DNA of 61,206 bases, from assembly GCA_030729385.1 (NCBI GenBank), contig JANQXM010000055.1:1-61206 (forward strand). The letters run 5' to 3'. The translations under genes and the position numbers were made by a program. Under the pieces are notes generated by a model that saw only the letters and a list, made by a program, of their open reading frames with translations, made no database searches and was not told where the DNA came from. Each line of letters opens with the position of its first letter. Within the stretch, counting starts at the first letter, position 1. The DNA comes from Opitutales bacterium (GTDB lineage: Bacteria > Verrucomicrobiota > Verrucomicrobiia > Opitutales > Coraliomargaritaceae). This document shows positions 39,978-50,247 of this stretch, piece by piece.

Positions 39978-40514
39978 ATGAGCAGAATTGGTAAACTTCC
40001 CATTCCCGTCCTTGATAAGGCAAATGTATCGATTAACGGTCAGACCGTTTCCGTCGATGGCCCCAAGGGTAAACTAGAAAAGACTTTCGACCGCTCGGTT
40101 AATATCGAGATGGCCAACGGCGAGATCCGTGTGACTCCAGCTGATAGCAGCCGTCACGCACGTGCCATGTTTGGCACAGCTCGCTCGATCATCAATAACA
40201 TGGTGATTGGCGTCGTCGATGGTTACTCCAAGGATCTTATCATTAAGGGTGTCGGTTTCCGCGCCGCCCTTAAAGGCAACATCCTTGATCTATCACTCGG
40301 TTATTCTCACCCAGTTGAGTTGACTATTCCAGAAGGCATCACTGTGACTGTCACTGAGAATACAAAACTCAAAGTTGAAGGTGCCGATAAACAAGTCGTT
40401 GGCGAAATTGCTGCGACAATCTATTCCTACTTCCCAGCCGAGCCTTATAAGGGCAAGGGTGTCCAGATCGTCGGTCAATACGTCCGCCGTAAGGAAGGCA
40501 AGAAGTCCGCTTAA
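39978..40514 (+). CDS. rplF: Ribosomal protein L6 (uL6)
   Basis: L6 lies near the sarcin-ricin loop. The 178-residue product has MSRIGKLPIPVLDKANV, NNMVIGVVDGYSKDLIIKGVG in parts, LDLSLGYSHPVELTIPEGI and YKGKGVQIVGQYVRRKEGKK, a standard family layout. Confidence 0.97.
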   Translation: MSRIGKLPIPVLDKANVSINGQTVSVDGPKGKLEKTFDRSVNIEMANGEIRVTPADSSRHARAMFGTARSIINNMVIGVVDGYSKDLIIKGVGFRAALKGNILDLSLGYSHPVELTIPEGITVTVTENTKLKVEGADKQVVGEIAATIYSYFPAEPYKGKGVQIVGQYVRRKEGKKSA

Positions 40515-40534
40515 TTTTCAGCAGAGGTTAAAAC

Positions 40535-40882
40535 ATGAAACTCGCAAAGAAAAACATCCTTTTACAGAAGCGTCGCTGGCGTATCCGCAAGAAAATCAAG
40601 GGCACTGCAGAGCGTCCACGCTTGACTGTGCACTTCTCCAACAAAAACATCTACGCACAATGCATCGACGACGTAAAGGGTCACACCGTGGCTTACGTTT
40701 CTTCGATTGGTGGCGACGAGAAAGCAAACAACGATGGTGCAGTTGCACTCGGCAAAGCTATTGCTGAGAAGGCAAAGGCAGCTGGTGTTGAGAGCGTTGT
40801 CTTCGACCGTGCTGGCCGCCGTTACCACGGTTGCGTCAAATCATTTGCTGAATCGGCACGCGAGAGCGGCCTCCAGTTCTAA
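40535..40882 (+). CDS. rplR: Ribosomal protein L18 (uL18)
   Basis: L18 binds 5S rRNA with L5. The 115-residue product has [38 protein letters not shown] and [21 protein letters not shown] with the C-terminal GLQF. The gene is packed between rplF and rpsE. Confidence 0.97.
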   Translation: MKLAKKNILLQKRRWRIRKKIKGTAERPRLTVHFSNKNIYAQCIDDVKGHTVAYVSSIGGDEKANNDGAVALGKAIAEKAKAAGVESVVFDRAGRRYHGCVKSFAESARESGLQF

Positions 40883-40893
40883 GGAATTACCAT

Positions 40894-41418
40894 ATGAGCA
40901 GACAAAAAAGATCATTTTCTCAAAAAGACGAAGTCGAAGAAGTTCCAGAATACGTCGAAAAGGTTGTGCATATCAGCCGTTGTTCGAAAGTTGTTAAGGG
41001 CGGTCGCCGTTTTAGCTTCGCAGCACTCGTCGTGACTGGTAACCAAAAAGGTGAAGTCGGTGTCGGTTATGGTAAGGCAAAGGAAGTTCCCGAAGCGATT
41101 CGCAAGGGCACAGAGAATGCTAAGAAGAACCTCGTCACTATCAAACTCCGTGGCGACACGATCCCTCACCACGTTCTCGGCGAAGCCGACGGTGGTAAGG
41201 TGCTCCTTCGCCCGGCAACAGACGGAACAGGTGTTATCGCAGGTGGCGGTTGCCGCGCTGTTCTTGAATCCGTAGGTATCAAAAACATTCTATCCAAGTC
41301 TCTCGGCTCGAACAATCACTTGGCTATGGTCAAGGCGACAATGGCTGCGCTTCAGCAGCTTCGTTCGAACGAAGAAATCAAAAACGTTCGTTTCAGCCAA
41401 GCTGGAGCGGAAGCGTAA
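40894..41418 (+). CDS. rpsE: Ribosomal protein S5 (uS5)
   Basis: S5 shapes the mRNA entry and affects fidelity. The 174-residue product has [39 protein letters not shown] and [20 protein letters not shown], a normal family pattern. rpmD (L30), the usual next gene, is absent: rplO starts 13 nt after the rpsE stop. Confidence 0.97.
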   Translation: MSRQKRSFSQKDEVEEVPEYVEKVVHISRCSKVVKGGRRFSFAALVVTGNQKGEVGVGYGKAKEVPEAIRKGTENAKKNLVTIKLRGDTIPHHVLGEADGGKVLLRPATDGTGVIAGGGCRAVLESVGIKNILSKSLGSNNHLAMVKATMAALQQLRSNEEIKNVRFSQAGAEA

Positions 41419-41430
41419 GGAGCCAACACA

Positions 41431-41904
41431 ATGAATCTCGAAAATATTCCAACAATCGCTGGTGCAACGCACCCGACCAAACGTCTCGGACGTGGTGAGG
41501 GTAGTGGACACGGTAAAACTTCCGGTAAGGGACACAAGGGTCAGAAGGCTCGTTCCGGTGGCGGTATCCGTATTGGTTTCGAAGGTGGTCAAATGCCACT
41601 ATATCGTAAACTTCCACGTCGTGGCTTCAACAACTTCAACTTCAAAGTTTCCTATCAATTGGTAAACGTCGGTCAGCTCGAGAAGCTTGAAGGCGATGTC
41701 GTTGATCGTGCAGCCTTGGTCAAAGCCGGTCTTGTTCGTGATAACGATCAAGGCGTTAAGCTTCTTGGTGACGGCGAAGTATCCAAAGCATATACAATCA
41801 ACGTCTGCAAAGTTTCCGCATCTGCTAAAAGCAAGATCGAAGCTGCTGGCGGTAAGATTGAAGAAGCTGCAGCTCCAGTTGCTGACGTAAAGCAAGACGC
41901 ATAA
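41431..41904 (+). CDS. rplO: Ribosomal protein L15 (uL15)
   Basis: L15 is a late-assembly 50S protein. The 157-residue product has the glycine-rich lead GRGEGSGHGKTSGKGHKGQK, FEGGQMPLYRKLPRRGFNN and a C-terminal domain with KVSASAKSKIEAAGGKIE. A short acidic tail of about ten residues (APVADVKQDA) is added. Confidence 0.97.
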   Translation: MNLENIPTIAGATHPTKRLGRGEGSGHGKTSGKGHKGQKARSGGGIRIGFEGGQMPLYRKLPRRGFNNFNFKVSYQLVNVGQLEKLEGDVVDRAALVKAGLVRDNDQGVKLLGDGEVSKAYTINVCKVSASAKSKIEAAGGKIEEAAAPVADVKQDA

Positions 41905-41946
41905 TTCAGTTCGCTCGTCGAACCGAATGAATGACAACCTCGAAAT

Positions 41947-43461
41947 ATGCTTTCTGCTTTTACCAACTCTCTGAAGATTCCTGAACTGCGCCAGAAGATC
42001 TTCTTCACGCTGGCGTTGCTATTCATCGCTCGTGTCGGTGCTAATATCCCATTGCCTGGGATCAACACTGGCCCGATTACGGAGTTCATGAGCGATCAGG
42101 CATCTGCAGGTGGCGGTGTTGTTGGCCTCTTCAACATGTTCACTGGTGGCGCACTCCTTAAAGGTGCGGTATTTGCCCTCGGCATTATGCCATACATCAG
42201 TGCTTCCATTATTATGCAGCTCGTTGGTGCGGTTTTCCCTGCCATCGCTCGCCTGCAGCAGGAAGGTGATGTCGGTCGTCAAAAGATCAATCAGTACACT
42301 CGTTACCTGACACTCGGTATTTGCGCGGTTCAAGGGCTCTTGCTACTCGTCGCTTTGTCGACCAATCCGGGCAGCTTGATCGGGCAAGGATTTAATCCTG
42401 CAGAATATGGTTCTGTGGTGATTATGCCTCAGTTGCCATTCCTGATCACAGGCACTATTTTCCTCACCGCTGGCACCATGATCATGGTATGGCTTGGTGA
42501 GCAAATCACCCAAAAAGGTATCGGTAACGGTATCTCACTATTGATCACAGTCAGTATCATCTCCGGCCTTCCGGCTGCGGTGATGGCTGCTTATCAAATG
42601 TTCGTCGCACCTGTCGGTTCCGAAGGCGCAGCGTTGGGTGTTCCAGAAGGTGTTTTGATGCTCGGACTTTTATTTGCGGTGACTGCTGGCCTCGTTGCCA
42701 TCACACAAGCGCAACGTAAGATTCCTGTGCAGTATGCAAAGCGTGTTGTCGGTCGTAAGGTTTACGGCGGTCAAAGCTCTTTCCTTCCTTTGAAGGTGAA
42801 CTACGCTGGTGTTATGCCCGTCATCTTCGCTTCTGCGATCTTGATGTTCCCTGCACAGATCCTCAGCTACCTTGGCTCCGCCACTGGTATGCGCTTCTTC
42901 AACGACTTTGCTGATGCAATTGCACACGGTCGTGCTGCATACTACATCATTTTTGGTCTTCTGATCCTGATCTTCAGCTACTTCTGGGTATCGATGATGT
43001 TCAAGCCTATTCAAATCGCTGACGATTTGAAAAAGAATGGCGGTTACATTCCTGGCGTTCGCCCAGGTGAGCCAACTGCTAAGTTCCTCGACCACATCAT
43101 GACACGCCTAACACTGGCGGGTGCTATTTCCATTACGGTGATTGCGCTGTTCCCCGATGTGCTCCTTTTCGCATACAACGTACCATTCAGCGTCGCCGTA
43201 TTCTTCGGTGGCACCGGTATGCTTATTACAGTAGGTGTGCTTCTTGACACCATGCGCCAAATCGAAACATACCTCCTTCAACGTCACTATGACGGGTTCT
43301 TGAAAAAAGGTAAGATTCGTGGTCGTTCCGCTGCTCGTAACAAGCAACTCGTTGATTCCGCAGGCTTGCAAGATTTTTGGACCGCATGGCGTCCACTACT
43401 CTTTATCGCCATCGCGCTTTTTGTTCTCGGTATTGTTTCTTGGTTCTTAAACCTCGGCTAA
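41947..43461 (+). CDS. secY: Protein translocase subunit SecY
   Basis: SecY forms the channel of the Sec translocon in the inner membrane. The 504-residue product has ten hydrophobic segments, with ARVGANIPLPGIN, ALGIMPYISASIIMQL, RKIPVQYAKRVVG and MPVIFASAILMFPAQIL. It is about 60 residues longer than E. coli SecY, mainly in loops and in a hydrophobic end WRPLLFIAIALFVLGIVSWF. It lies between rplO and map, as usual. Confidence 0.97.
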   Translation: MLSAFTNSLKIPELRQKIFFTLALLFIARVGANIPLPGINTGPITEFMSDQASAGGGVVGLFNMFTGGALLKGAVFALGIMPYISASIIMQLVGAVFPAIARLQQEGDVGRQKINQYTRYLTLGICAVQGLLLLVALSTNPGSLIGQGFNPAEYGSVVIMPQLPFLITGTIFLTAGTMIMVWLGEQITQKGIGNGISLLITVSIISGLPAAVMAAYQMFVAPVGSEGAALGVPEGVLMLGLLFAVTAGLVAITQAQRKIPVQYAKRVVGRKVYGGQSSFLPLKVNYAGVMPVIFASAILMFPAQILSYLGSATGMRFFNDFADAIAHGRAAYYIIFGLLILIFSYFWVSMMFKPIQIADDLKKNGGYIPGVRPGEPTAKFLDHIMTRLTLAGAISITVIALFPDVLLFAYNVPFSVAVFFGGTGMLITVGVLLDTMRQIETYLLQRHYDGFLKKGKIRGRSAARNKQLVDSAGLQDFWTAWRPLLFIAIALFVLGIVSWFLNLG

Positions 43462-43553
43462 TTCCCCGGACGCTTGATTTTTCCGAAGGTGTTTCCTAAC
43501 CGATGCTTCTTCGTTTCCTAATTGTTCTTTGATCCATCTCCTCTAGTAGACCG

Positions 43554-44321
43554 ATGAAATCCATTCGTTCAGACGAAGAAATTCAATCGATCCGCGAAGC
43601 CTGCCAAATCGCCGCGACCGTTCTTAAACGTCTCGTCGATGAAGTAGAAGAGGGGATGACCACCTACGATCTCGACCAGCTTGGTCGCAAATACATCGAA
43701 GAGTTCGGTGCGGAGAGTGCTTGCTTTAACTATCGTTCTGGCAGCAACGTCTTTCCCGCCCACACTTGCCTATCCATTAACGAGGAAATCGTTCATGGTA
43801 TCGGCACTATGCGTCGCACCATTCAAGGCGGTGACGTTGTTTCGATTGATGTCGTGGTTCGCTATCGCGGATTTATTGGCGACAATGCCAGCACAGTTCT
43901 TATCCCGCCCGTTGCGGACGAGAACCAAAAGCTCATTGATGCCACTCGCGAAGCACTTAACTACGCCATCAGTTTTGCCCGAGCCGGTAATCGCGTTGGA
44001 GACATCTCCAATGCAGTTGAGCGCTATATCAAGCGTCACAACTTTGGGATCGTTCGCGAATTTGTCGGTCATGGCGTTGGCGCCACGATGCACGAAGCAC
44101 CCCAAATCCCGAATTTCGGTCGACGCGGAACCGGTGCTTTACTCAAACCCGGCATGGCATTGGCGATTGAACCGATGATCAATATGGGCACTGGTGCAGT
44201 CTCCATGATGGACGACGGTTGGACCGCTGTCACTCGCGATGGTAAACCCTCCGCTCACTTCGAGCACACCGTCCTCGTCACCGGAGGCGATCCAGAAATA
44301 TTAACAATTCCGAAAATTTAA
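43554..44321 (+). CDS. map: Methionine aminopeptidase, type I
   Basis: Map removes the starting methionine from nascent proteins. The 255-residue product has the metal ligands in VSIDVVVRYRGFIGDNA (two Asp), HGVGATMHEAPQIPNFG (His), LAIEPMINMG (Glu) and the closing SAHFEHTVLVT (Glu). Type I without an N-terminal extension. The 92-nt gap before it is pyrimidine-rich. adk, the common neighbour, is not present. Confidence 0.97.
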   Translation: MKSIRSDEEIQSIREACQIAATVLKRLVDEVEEGMTTYDLDQLGRKYIEEFGAESACFNYRSGSNVFPAHTCLSINEEIVHGIGTMRRTIQGGDVVSIDVVVRYRGFIGDNASTVLIPPVADENQKLIDATREALNYAISFARAGNRVGDISNAVERYIKRHNFGIVREFVGHGVGATMHEAPQIPNFGRRGTGALLKPGMALAIEPMINMGTGAVSMMDDGWTAVTRDGKPSAHFEHTVLVTGGDPEILTIPKI

Positions 44322-44360
44322 CTTTTCAAACTCTCTTAAATCACTATTTTCCACCGTTTT

Positions 44361-44376
44361 CCCGCAATCCAGCGGG
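44361..44376 (+). promoter_or_regulatory. Small hairpin before rpsM
   Basis: CCCGC and GCGGG pair around AATCCA, 20 nt before the rpsM ATG, and a seven-T run follows 9 nt after the stem. It could be a weak attenuator or leader element at the start of the alpha group. infA and rpmJ, usual here, are absent from the 74-nt gap. Confidence 0.3.
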
Positions 44377-44395
44377 TGACCAACCTTTTTTTATC

Positions 44396-44758
44396 ATGCC
44401 ACGTATACTTGGAGTCGATATCCCTGCAAACAAGAAGCTAGAATACTCGCTTCGCTACATCTACGGTATTGGACCGACACGCGCGAAACTTATCGTTGAA
44501 GTGTCTGGTTTCGATCCAGATCGCCGTGCTGGTGACCTCTCTGAAGAAGAGGTGAATCAGCTCGCATCGATTGTTTCGGACAAGCAATACATCGTTGAAG
44601 GTGATCTCCGTCGTGAGCGCACTGCCAACCTGAAGCGCCTATCAGCGATCCGCAGCCTCCGTGGCATCCGCCATATGCGTGGATTGCCTGTTCGTGGCCA
44701 ACGCACTAAAACAAATGCGCGCACACGTAAAGGTGCCGTCAAACCGGTTCGTAAGTAA
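44396..44758 (+). CDS. rpsM: Ribosomal protein S13 (uS13)
   Basis: S13 contacts P-site tRNA and forms inter-subunit bridges. The 120-residue product has MPRILGVDIPANKKLEYSL, YIYGIGPTRAKLI, LRRERTANLKRLSAIRSLRG in parts and RGQRTKTNARTRKG, all family features. Confidence 0.97.
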   Translation: MPRILGVDIPANKKLEYSLRYIYGIGPTRAKLIVEVSGFDPDRRAGDLSEEEVNQLASIVSDKQYIVEGDLRRERTANLKRLSAIRSLRGIRHMRGLPVRGQRTKTNARTRKGAVKPVRK

Positions 44759-44777
44759 CCACTAAGAGGACTTTCCT

Positions 44778-45284
44778 ATGAGCGAAGAAGAAAACACACC
44801 AGTAGAAGAAGAAAAAGTAGTTGCAGCTGCTGCAACCGAAGAGGCTGAAGCGCCCGTTAAAAAGGTAGAAACAGCTGAGGATCTTCTGAAGAGCGATCTT
44901 GACGGTGTTAAAATCCGTCGTGCCAAGGGCAGCAAGAACATTACCTCCGGTATTGTGAATGTCCTCGCTACTTTCAATAACACTAAAGTCACTTTCTGTG
45001 ATCCACGCGGCAACGTCATTTCCTGGTCCAGTGCCGGTAAGTGCAACTTTCGTGGCTCTCGCAAGTCCACTGCATACGCAGCACAGGTCGTCACACAAGA
45101 CGCCGGTCGTGTTGCGATTTCGCATGGTATGAAAGAAGTTGTCGTTAAGTTGAACGGTCCAGGTATGGGTCGTGATTCAGCTGTGCGCGCACTCCAATCT
45201 TTGGGTATGGTTGTAACTGAAATTGTGGATGTGACTCCGATCCCCCACAACGGTTGCCGTGCTCCAAAACGTCGTCGTGTCTAA
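44778..45284 (+). CDS. rpsK: Ribosomal protein S11 (uS11) with acidic N-terminal extension
   Basis: S11 shapes the platform and the E-site mRNA path. The 168-residue product is about 40 residues longer than usual. Its first ~45 residues are acidic and alanine-rich ([15 protein letters not shown]), followed by a normal core: [39 protein letters not shown] and [15 protein letters not shown] Shine-Dalgarno sequence AGAGGA at 7 nt supports the extended start. Confidence 0.96.
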   Translation: MSEEENTPVEEEKVVAAAATEEAEAPVKKVETAEDLLKSDLDGVKIRRAKGSKNITSGIVNVLATFNNTKVTFCDPRGNVISWSSAGKCNFRGSRKSTAYAAQVVTQDAGRVAISHGMKEVVVKLNGPGMGRDSAVRALQSLGMVVTEIVDVTPIPHNGCRAPKRRRV

Positions 45285-45343
45285 TTGTGCCTCTGCCACA
45301 TAGATACTTAATAATTAGTTAGCAGAACCAACCAATACAACAT

Positions 45344-45952
45344 ATGGCCCGTTACACAGGACCCACTACTCGTATCAACCGCCGTTTCGGACAAGCGATT
45401 TTCGCACCGACTAAGGCATTTGAACGCAAGCCTCACCCTCCAGGCCAACACGGCCCTCGTCTCCGCCGCAAGTTTAGCGACTATGCGGTTGGTTTGAACG
45501 AAAAGCAGAAACTCCGTTTCATGTATGGAATTACGGAGAAACAATTCCGCCTCACTTTCGAAAAGGCTAAAGCAACACGTGGTGTAACCGGTGAAATTTT
45601 CCTCAAGATGCTTGAGTGCCGTCTTGACAGCGTGGTCTACCGCTTGGGCTTTGCTAAGTCACGCTCTGCGGCACGTCAGTTTGTTGGTCATGGTCACATT
45701 TTTGTGAATGGTAAAAAGACCGATATCGCCAGCTTCATGGTTAAAGAAGGTGACGAAATCGAAGTGCGCGAGCGCACATCTTCTCGCCAGCTAGCAGCAC
45801 GCAGCATGGAAGAGAGTCAAGCTCGCACCACTCCTGAGTGGCTGACACTTAACGCTGACGCTCTTAAAGCGACAGTTAATCGCCTTCCTTCTTCCGAAGA
45901 AACCGAAGCCGCTATTAACGTTCAACTCATCGTTGAATTCTATAGCCGTTAA
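45344..45952 (+). CDS. rpsD: Ribosomal protein S4 (uS4)
   Basis: S4 nucleates 30S assembly and in E. coli represses the alpha operon. The 202-residue product is the zinc-free form, with no CxxC at the N-terminus. It has KPHPPGQHGPRLRRKFSDY, GITEKQFR and an S4 domain with LECRLDSVVYRLGFAKSRSA, then VGHGHIFVNGKK. Confidence 0.97.
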   Translation: MARYTGPTTRINRRFGQAIFAPTKAFERKPHPPGQHGPRLRRKFSDYAVGLNEKQKLRFMYGITEKQFRLTFEKAKATRGVTGEIFLKMLECRLDSVVYRLGFAKSRSAARQFVGHGHIFVNGKKTDIASFMVKEGDEIEVRERTSSRQLAARSMEESQARTTPEWLTLNADALKATVNRLPSSEETEAAINVQLIVEFYSR

Positions 45953-45960
45953 TCCGTCCA

Positions 45961-45982
45961 CGTCGGACCCTCTGGTCCGATG
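45961..45982 (+). promoter_or_regulatory. Perfect hairpin before rpoA
   Basis: TCGGACC and GGTCCGA pair around CTCT, and the flanking CG and TG extend the stem. It lies about 40 nt before the rpoA ATG, without a T run, so it is not a terminator. It could be an RNA processing site or a translational element. Confidence 0.4.
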
Positions 45983-46021
45983 ACAGCAAATTATTTGTAA
46001 CTGTTAACACAAAGCCCAATT

Positions 46022-47023
<1,002 letters not shown>

Positions 47024-47056
47024 TCCCGCCTCTAGAGGCTAACGAATTTAAAGACA

Positions 47057-47626
47057 ATGCGTCACAGCAAAAGAAGACATAGACTAGGGGTCACAGGCCC
47101 TCACCGTTCCGCTATGATGGGCAACCTCTCGGTTGCACTTATCACACACGGCCGTATCGAAACGACCTTATCTAAGGCTAAGGCACTCCGTCCTTTTATC
47201 GAGAAGGTAATCACCCTCGCGAAGAAGGCAGACAAAGCCAACGATGCAGCCCGTAAGATCCACTTCCGTCGCCTCGCGATCTCTCGCGTTCGTGATAAAG
47301 GTGCAGTGGCTAAGCTTTTTGATGAGCGCGCTAGTGAGTTCGCTGATCGCGAAGGCGGTTACACACGTATCTACAAGATCGGTCAACGTATCGGTGATGC
47401 TGCTGAAATGGCACTCATCGAGCTAATCGACGGCAACGACGAAGGCTATGAAAAGCCTAAGAAGAAAGCCGCGAAAAAAGCGACTAAGAAGGCTGCTAAG
47501 AAAGCAACCAAGAAGGCTGCTAAGACCGAAGAAGCGACTGAAGAAGAAGCACCAGCAGCTGAAGAAGTTGCTGCCGAGGCACCTGCTGCTGAAGAAGCTC
47601 CTGCTGAAGAAAAGAAAGACGCGTAA
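47057..47626 (+). CDS. rplQ: Ribosomal protein L17 (bL17) with Lys/Ala then Glu/Ala tail
   Basis: L17 is a bacterial 50S protein near the tunnel exit. The first 125 residues are a normal L17: MRHSKRRHRLGVTGPHRSA, THGRIETTLSKAKALRPFIE and TRIYKIGQRIGDAAEMALIEL. A tail of about 65 residues follows, first AKKA/ATKKA repeats (positive), then EE/PAAEE repeats (negative). The tail is histone-H1-like in composition and is rare for a ribosomal protein. A strong terminator follows. Confidence 0.95.
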   Translation: MRHSKRRHRLGVTGPHRSAMMGNLSVALITHGRIETTLSKAKALRPFIEKVITLAKKADKANDAARKIHFRRLAISRVRDKGAVAKLFDERASEFADREGGYTRIYKIGQRIGDAAEMALIELIDGNDEGYEKPKKKAAKKATKKAAKKATKKAAKTEEATEEEAPAAEEVAAEAPAAEEAPAEEKKDA

Positions 47627-47648
47627 GCGATTCCTTTTATACATTTAC

Positions 47649-47679
47649 AAAAGCCCGTCCGTCATGGACGGGCTTTTTT
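47649..47679 (+). terminator. Terminator of the ribosomal supercluster
   Basis: AAAAGCCCGTCC and GGACGGGCTTTT form a perfect 12-bp stem around GTCAT, followed by T. It ends the alpha operon after rplQ. Confidence 0.95.
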
Positions 47680-47747
47680 GTGCCTAAAAAGCAGGGGCTT
47701 TGCTCGTTCAGGGTTCTCGGCTTGTATGTGTCAATTGTGCTACAAAA

Positions 47748-47777
47748 AAATCCCGCAGCTTGAAAGCTTGCGGGATT
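47748..47777 (-). terminator. Terminator of glyS
   Basis: AAATCCCGCA pairs with TGCGGGATTT, with a T run on the minus strand (an A run on plus), 26 nt downstream of the glyS stop on that strand. A second, separate terminator from that of rplQ. Confidence 0.9.
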
Positions 47778-47802
47778 TGAAAGTTTGTAACCTGCTTTTG
47801 GT

Positions 47803-49329
47803 TTAACCGTCGATTTGCTCTTCGAGGAACTTGAAGAGCTCGTCTTCGGTGACGCGGCGTTGTTCGCAGGTGTCGCGATCGCGTAGGGTGACGGTGCCGT
47901 CCTTCTCGATGGTATCGAAGTCGATGGTGATGCCGTATGGGGTGCCGATCTCGTCTTGACGACGGTAGCGGCGACCGATGGCGCCAGATGCGTCGTAAAA
48001 GACGTTCCAGCGGCGCTGTAGTCGCTTGTAGAGGGCAGTGGCGCGCTCAACGAGTTCGGGCTTATTCTTGAGCAATGGGAAGATGGCTGCCTTGTAGGGG
48101 GCGATCTTCGGGCTGAATTTGAGCACAAGGCGTTTCTCGGCAACTCCTTTATCGTTGGGCACTTCGTCTTCGGTGTAGGCGGCGGTGAGCACGGCGAGGA
48201 GTGTGCGGTCGACGCCGAGCGATGGCTCGATGACGTGGGGCACATACTTTTCCTTAGCGGCTTCGTCGAAGATAGTCATCGACTTACCGGAATGCTCCTG
48301 GTGTTGCTTCAGGTCGTAGTCGCCGCGGCAGGCGATGCCCCAGAGCTCTTGTTCGCCGTGTGGGAACTGATACATGAGGTCAGTTGTCGCTTGCGAGTAG
48401 AAGGCAAGCTTGTCTTCAGGGTGGATGTCCTCGGTGATGCCGTCACGGTCCAAGCCGATGGAAACGAGCCAGTCGGTGCAGGTGTCGATCCATTCACGGT
48501 GTAGCGTTTTCCAGTCCGCGTTTGGTGAAATGAAGTATTCGATCTCCATTTGCTCGAATTCACGGGATCGAAAGATGAAATTACGAGGTGTGATTTCGTT
48601 ACGAAAGGCTTTACCGATTTGAGCGATACCGAAAGGGATCTTTACGCGACCGGTATCGACAATGTTCTTGTAGTTGGCAAAGATACCTTGAGCGGTTTCC
48701 GGGCGAAGATAAGCGACGGCTGATTCATCCGCAAGCGGTCCGACTTTGGTTTCGAACATGAGCTTGAATTCGCGTGGCTCAGTCAGCGAGCCGGGCTTGC
48801 CAGTCGCTGGGGACGGGATGAGTGCGTGTTCCTCTGGCTTTGATTCGGTGTAGTCCTTGAGGACGATTGGCCCGAGTTCGCCTTGCTTTGCCATTTTACG
48901 CTTCATTTCAGCAGCGGCTTTTTCAGCAACTTCTTGCTGGTCGATGCATTCAACCACAGAAACGTAGCCGATGGTTTCGCCATCTACGTTGACTGGAGCG
49001 AAGAAAAGTTGGTCTGCACGGTAGCGGAGCTTGGATTCTTTACAGTCGACCATCGGGTCGGAAAAGCCGTCCACGTGGCCGGAAGCCTTCCAGATCTTCG
49101 GGTGCATGATGATTGTGGAGTCGAGGCCTTCGATATCGTCACGTCGTTGCACCATGTCGCGCCACCAAGCTTGCTTGATGTTGTTGCGTAGTTCGACGCC
49201 GAGTGGGCCGTAATCGTAGAACCCGTTATAGCCGCCGTAGATTTCGGAGGACTGAAAAATGAAACCGCGGCGTTTGCACAGGCCGACGATATCTTCCATC
49301 AAAGTTTCGCTAGATGCTGGAGCTGTCAT
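47803..49329 (-). CDS. glyS: Glycyl-tRNA synthetase (homodimeric class II type)
   Basis: The enzyme charges tRNA-Gly. The 508-residue chain is the single-chain alpha2 form, not the alpha/beta form. It has [68 protein letters not shown] and the motif 3 region [15 protein letters not shown]. It ends in an anticodon-binding domain. It is preceded upstream by TCAGC-type and GAGTG-type repeats. It converges on the rplQ terminator. Confidence 0.96.
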   Translation of the reverse strand: MTAPASSETLMEDIVGLCKRRGFIFQSSEIYGGYNGFYDYGPLGVELRNNIKQAWWRDMVQRRDDIEGLDSTIIMHPKIWKASGHVDGFSDPMVDCKESKLRYRADQLFFAPVNVDGETIGYVSVVECIDQQEVAEKAAAEMKRKMAKQGELGPIVLKDYTESKPEEHALIPSPATGKPGSLTEPREFKLMFETKVGPLADESAVAYLRPETAQGIFANYKNIVDTGRVKIPFGIAQIGKAFRNEITPRNFIFRSREFEQMEIEYFISPNADWKTLHREWIDTCTDWLVSIGLDRDGITEDIHPEDKLAFYSQATTDLMYQFPHGEQELWGIACRGDYDLKQHQEHSGKSMTIFDEAAKEKYVPHVIEPSLGVDRTLLAVLTAAYTEDEVPNDKGVAEKRLVLKFSPKIAPYKAAIFPLLKNKPELVERATALYKRLQRRWNVFYDASGAIGRRYRRQDEIGTPYGITIDFDTIEKDGTVTLRDRDTCEQRRVTEDELFKFLEEQIDG

Positions 49330-49365
49330 AAGCCCGCCAAAGATGGTGTTTCAGCATGGAGGGTC

Positions 49366-49425
49366 AAGTGAGTAGTGGGAGTGATCAGGTAAACGCTGAT
49401 ATGCTGAAAACTAAAATGCTGATGA
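49366..49425 (-). repeat. Degenerate repeats upstream of glyS
   Basis: On the coding (minus) strand a run CAGCATTTTAGTTTTCAGCA then TATCAGC (49391-49425) shows TCAG/TTAG words every 7-8 bp. The nearby CACTCCCACTACTCAC (49368-49383) resembles the heptamers before the MYG1-family gene. The first part matches the array before lysC: AGCATTTTAGTT, one differing base, then TCAG in both. Confidence 0.7.
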
Positions 49426-49487
49426 ATGTGGTGGAATTGATTTTCTGCGAGGTTGCCAAGTGTCTGTAATCTTTCATCTTGGTCGAA

Positions 49488-50171
49488 ATGAGTTCCGGTA
49501 AATCAACCACACCTAAGCAGCTGAAGGGGCATGAACGCTTCCTTCTGTGGTTGTTGGTGGCTTTTATTCGGACTTGGGGGCGCACGTTGCGCTTTAAGTG
49601 GGGAGCGGAGGTGCAGGCCTTGATTGATGAACCCGTTGTGCCATCGGTGGCGGTAACTTGGCATAATCGCTTGTTTGTTTCTCCGGAGTTTTTTCGCCGT
49701 CATTTGAAAAAACGTAAAGTGGCGACTTTGATCAGCGCGAGTTCAGATGGTGGTTGGTTATCTGGTTTTTTTGAAACGCTTGGCATCAAGCCGGTGCGTG
49801 GTTCACGCTATGGTCGTGGGGCTCAGGCATTTCGTGAAATGATCACGGCGAATGCGGAGGGTTATGATATATCGGTCACCCCAGACGGTTCGCGGGGACC
49901 ACTTTATGATATGAAGCCCGGAGCGGTGGCAATGGCCCAGAAGACTGGGGCGCCGATCGTATTGCTGTCATTGAATTTCAATGGGGCGTGGCGTTTGAAG
50001 AGTTGGGATAAGTTTTATTTGCCCTATCCATTCAGTCGGATCGACGTGAGGGTGGATCGTGTGGGGCATTTTGCGGAACTAGGCACGGAAGACCTCAAAG
50101 AAGCCTCGATTGCACTTAAAGCACGAATGGATGCCATCACGGAGGACGAATTGGTCTATGGGAAAGGCTAA
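49488..50171 (+). CDS. DUF374 lysophospholipid acyltransferase-like protein
   Basis: Members of this family resemble acyltransferases of phospholipid and lipid A synthesis. The 227-residue product has a hydrophobic lead (FLLWLLVAFIRTW), the segment VAVTWHNRLFVSPEFF with the His typical of DUF374, then SASSDGGWLSGFFETLGI, PVRGSRYGRGAQAF and VTPDGSRGPLYDMKPGAV. The longer frame begins at TTG (49479); the ATG at 49488 is preferred. Role: membrane or lipid A acylation is inferred, not shown. Confidence 0.85.
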   Translation: MSSGKSTTPKQLKGHERFLLWLLVAFIRTWGRTLRFKWGAEVQALIDEPVVPSVAVTWHNRLFVSPEFFRRHLKKRKVATLISASSDGGWLSGFFETLGIKPVRGSRYGRGAQAFREMITANAEGYDISVTPDGSRGPLYDMKPGAVAMAQKTGAPIVLLSLNFNGAWRLKSWDKFYLPYPFSRIDVRVDRVGHFAELGTEDLKEASIALKARMDAITEDELVYGKG

Positions 50172-50247
50172 ACAAGGTGTAACTCTTTCCTTGAAACTTA
50201 GCGTGCCTAGTATTGCTTGATGCATCCTACCTAGGGCAGATCACTTA

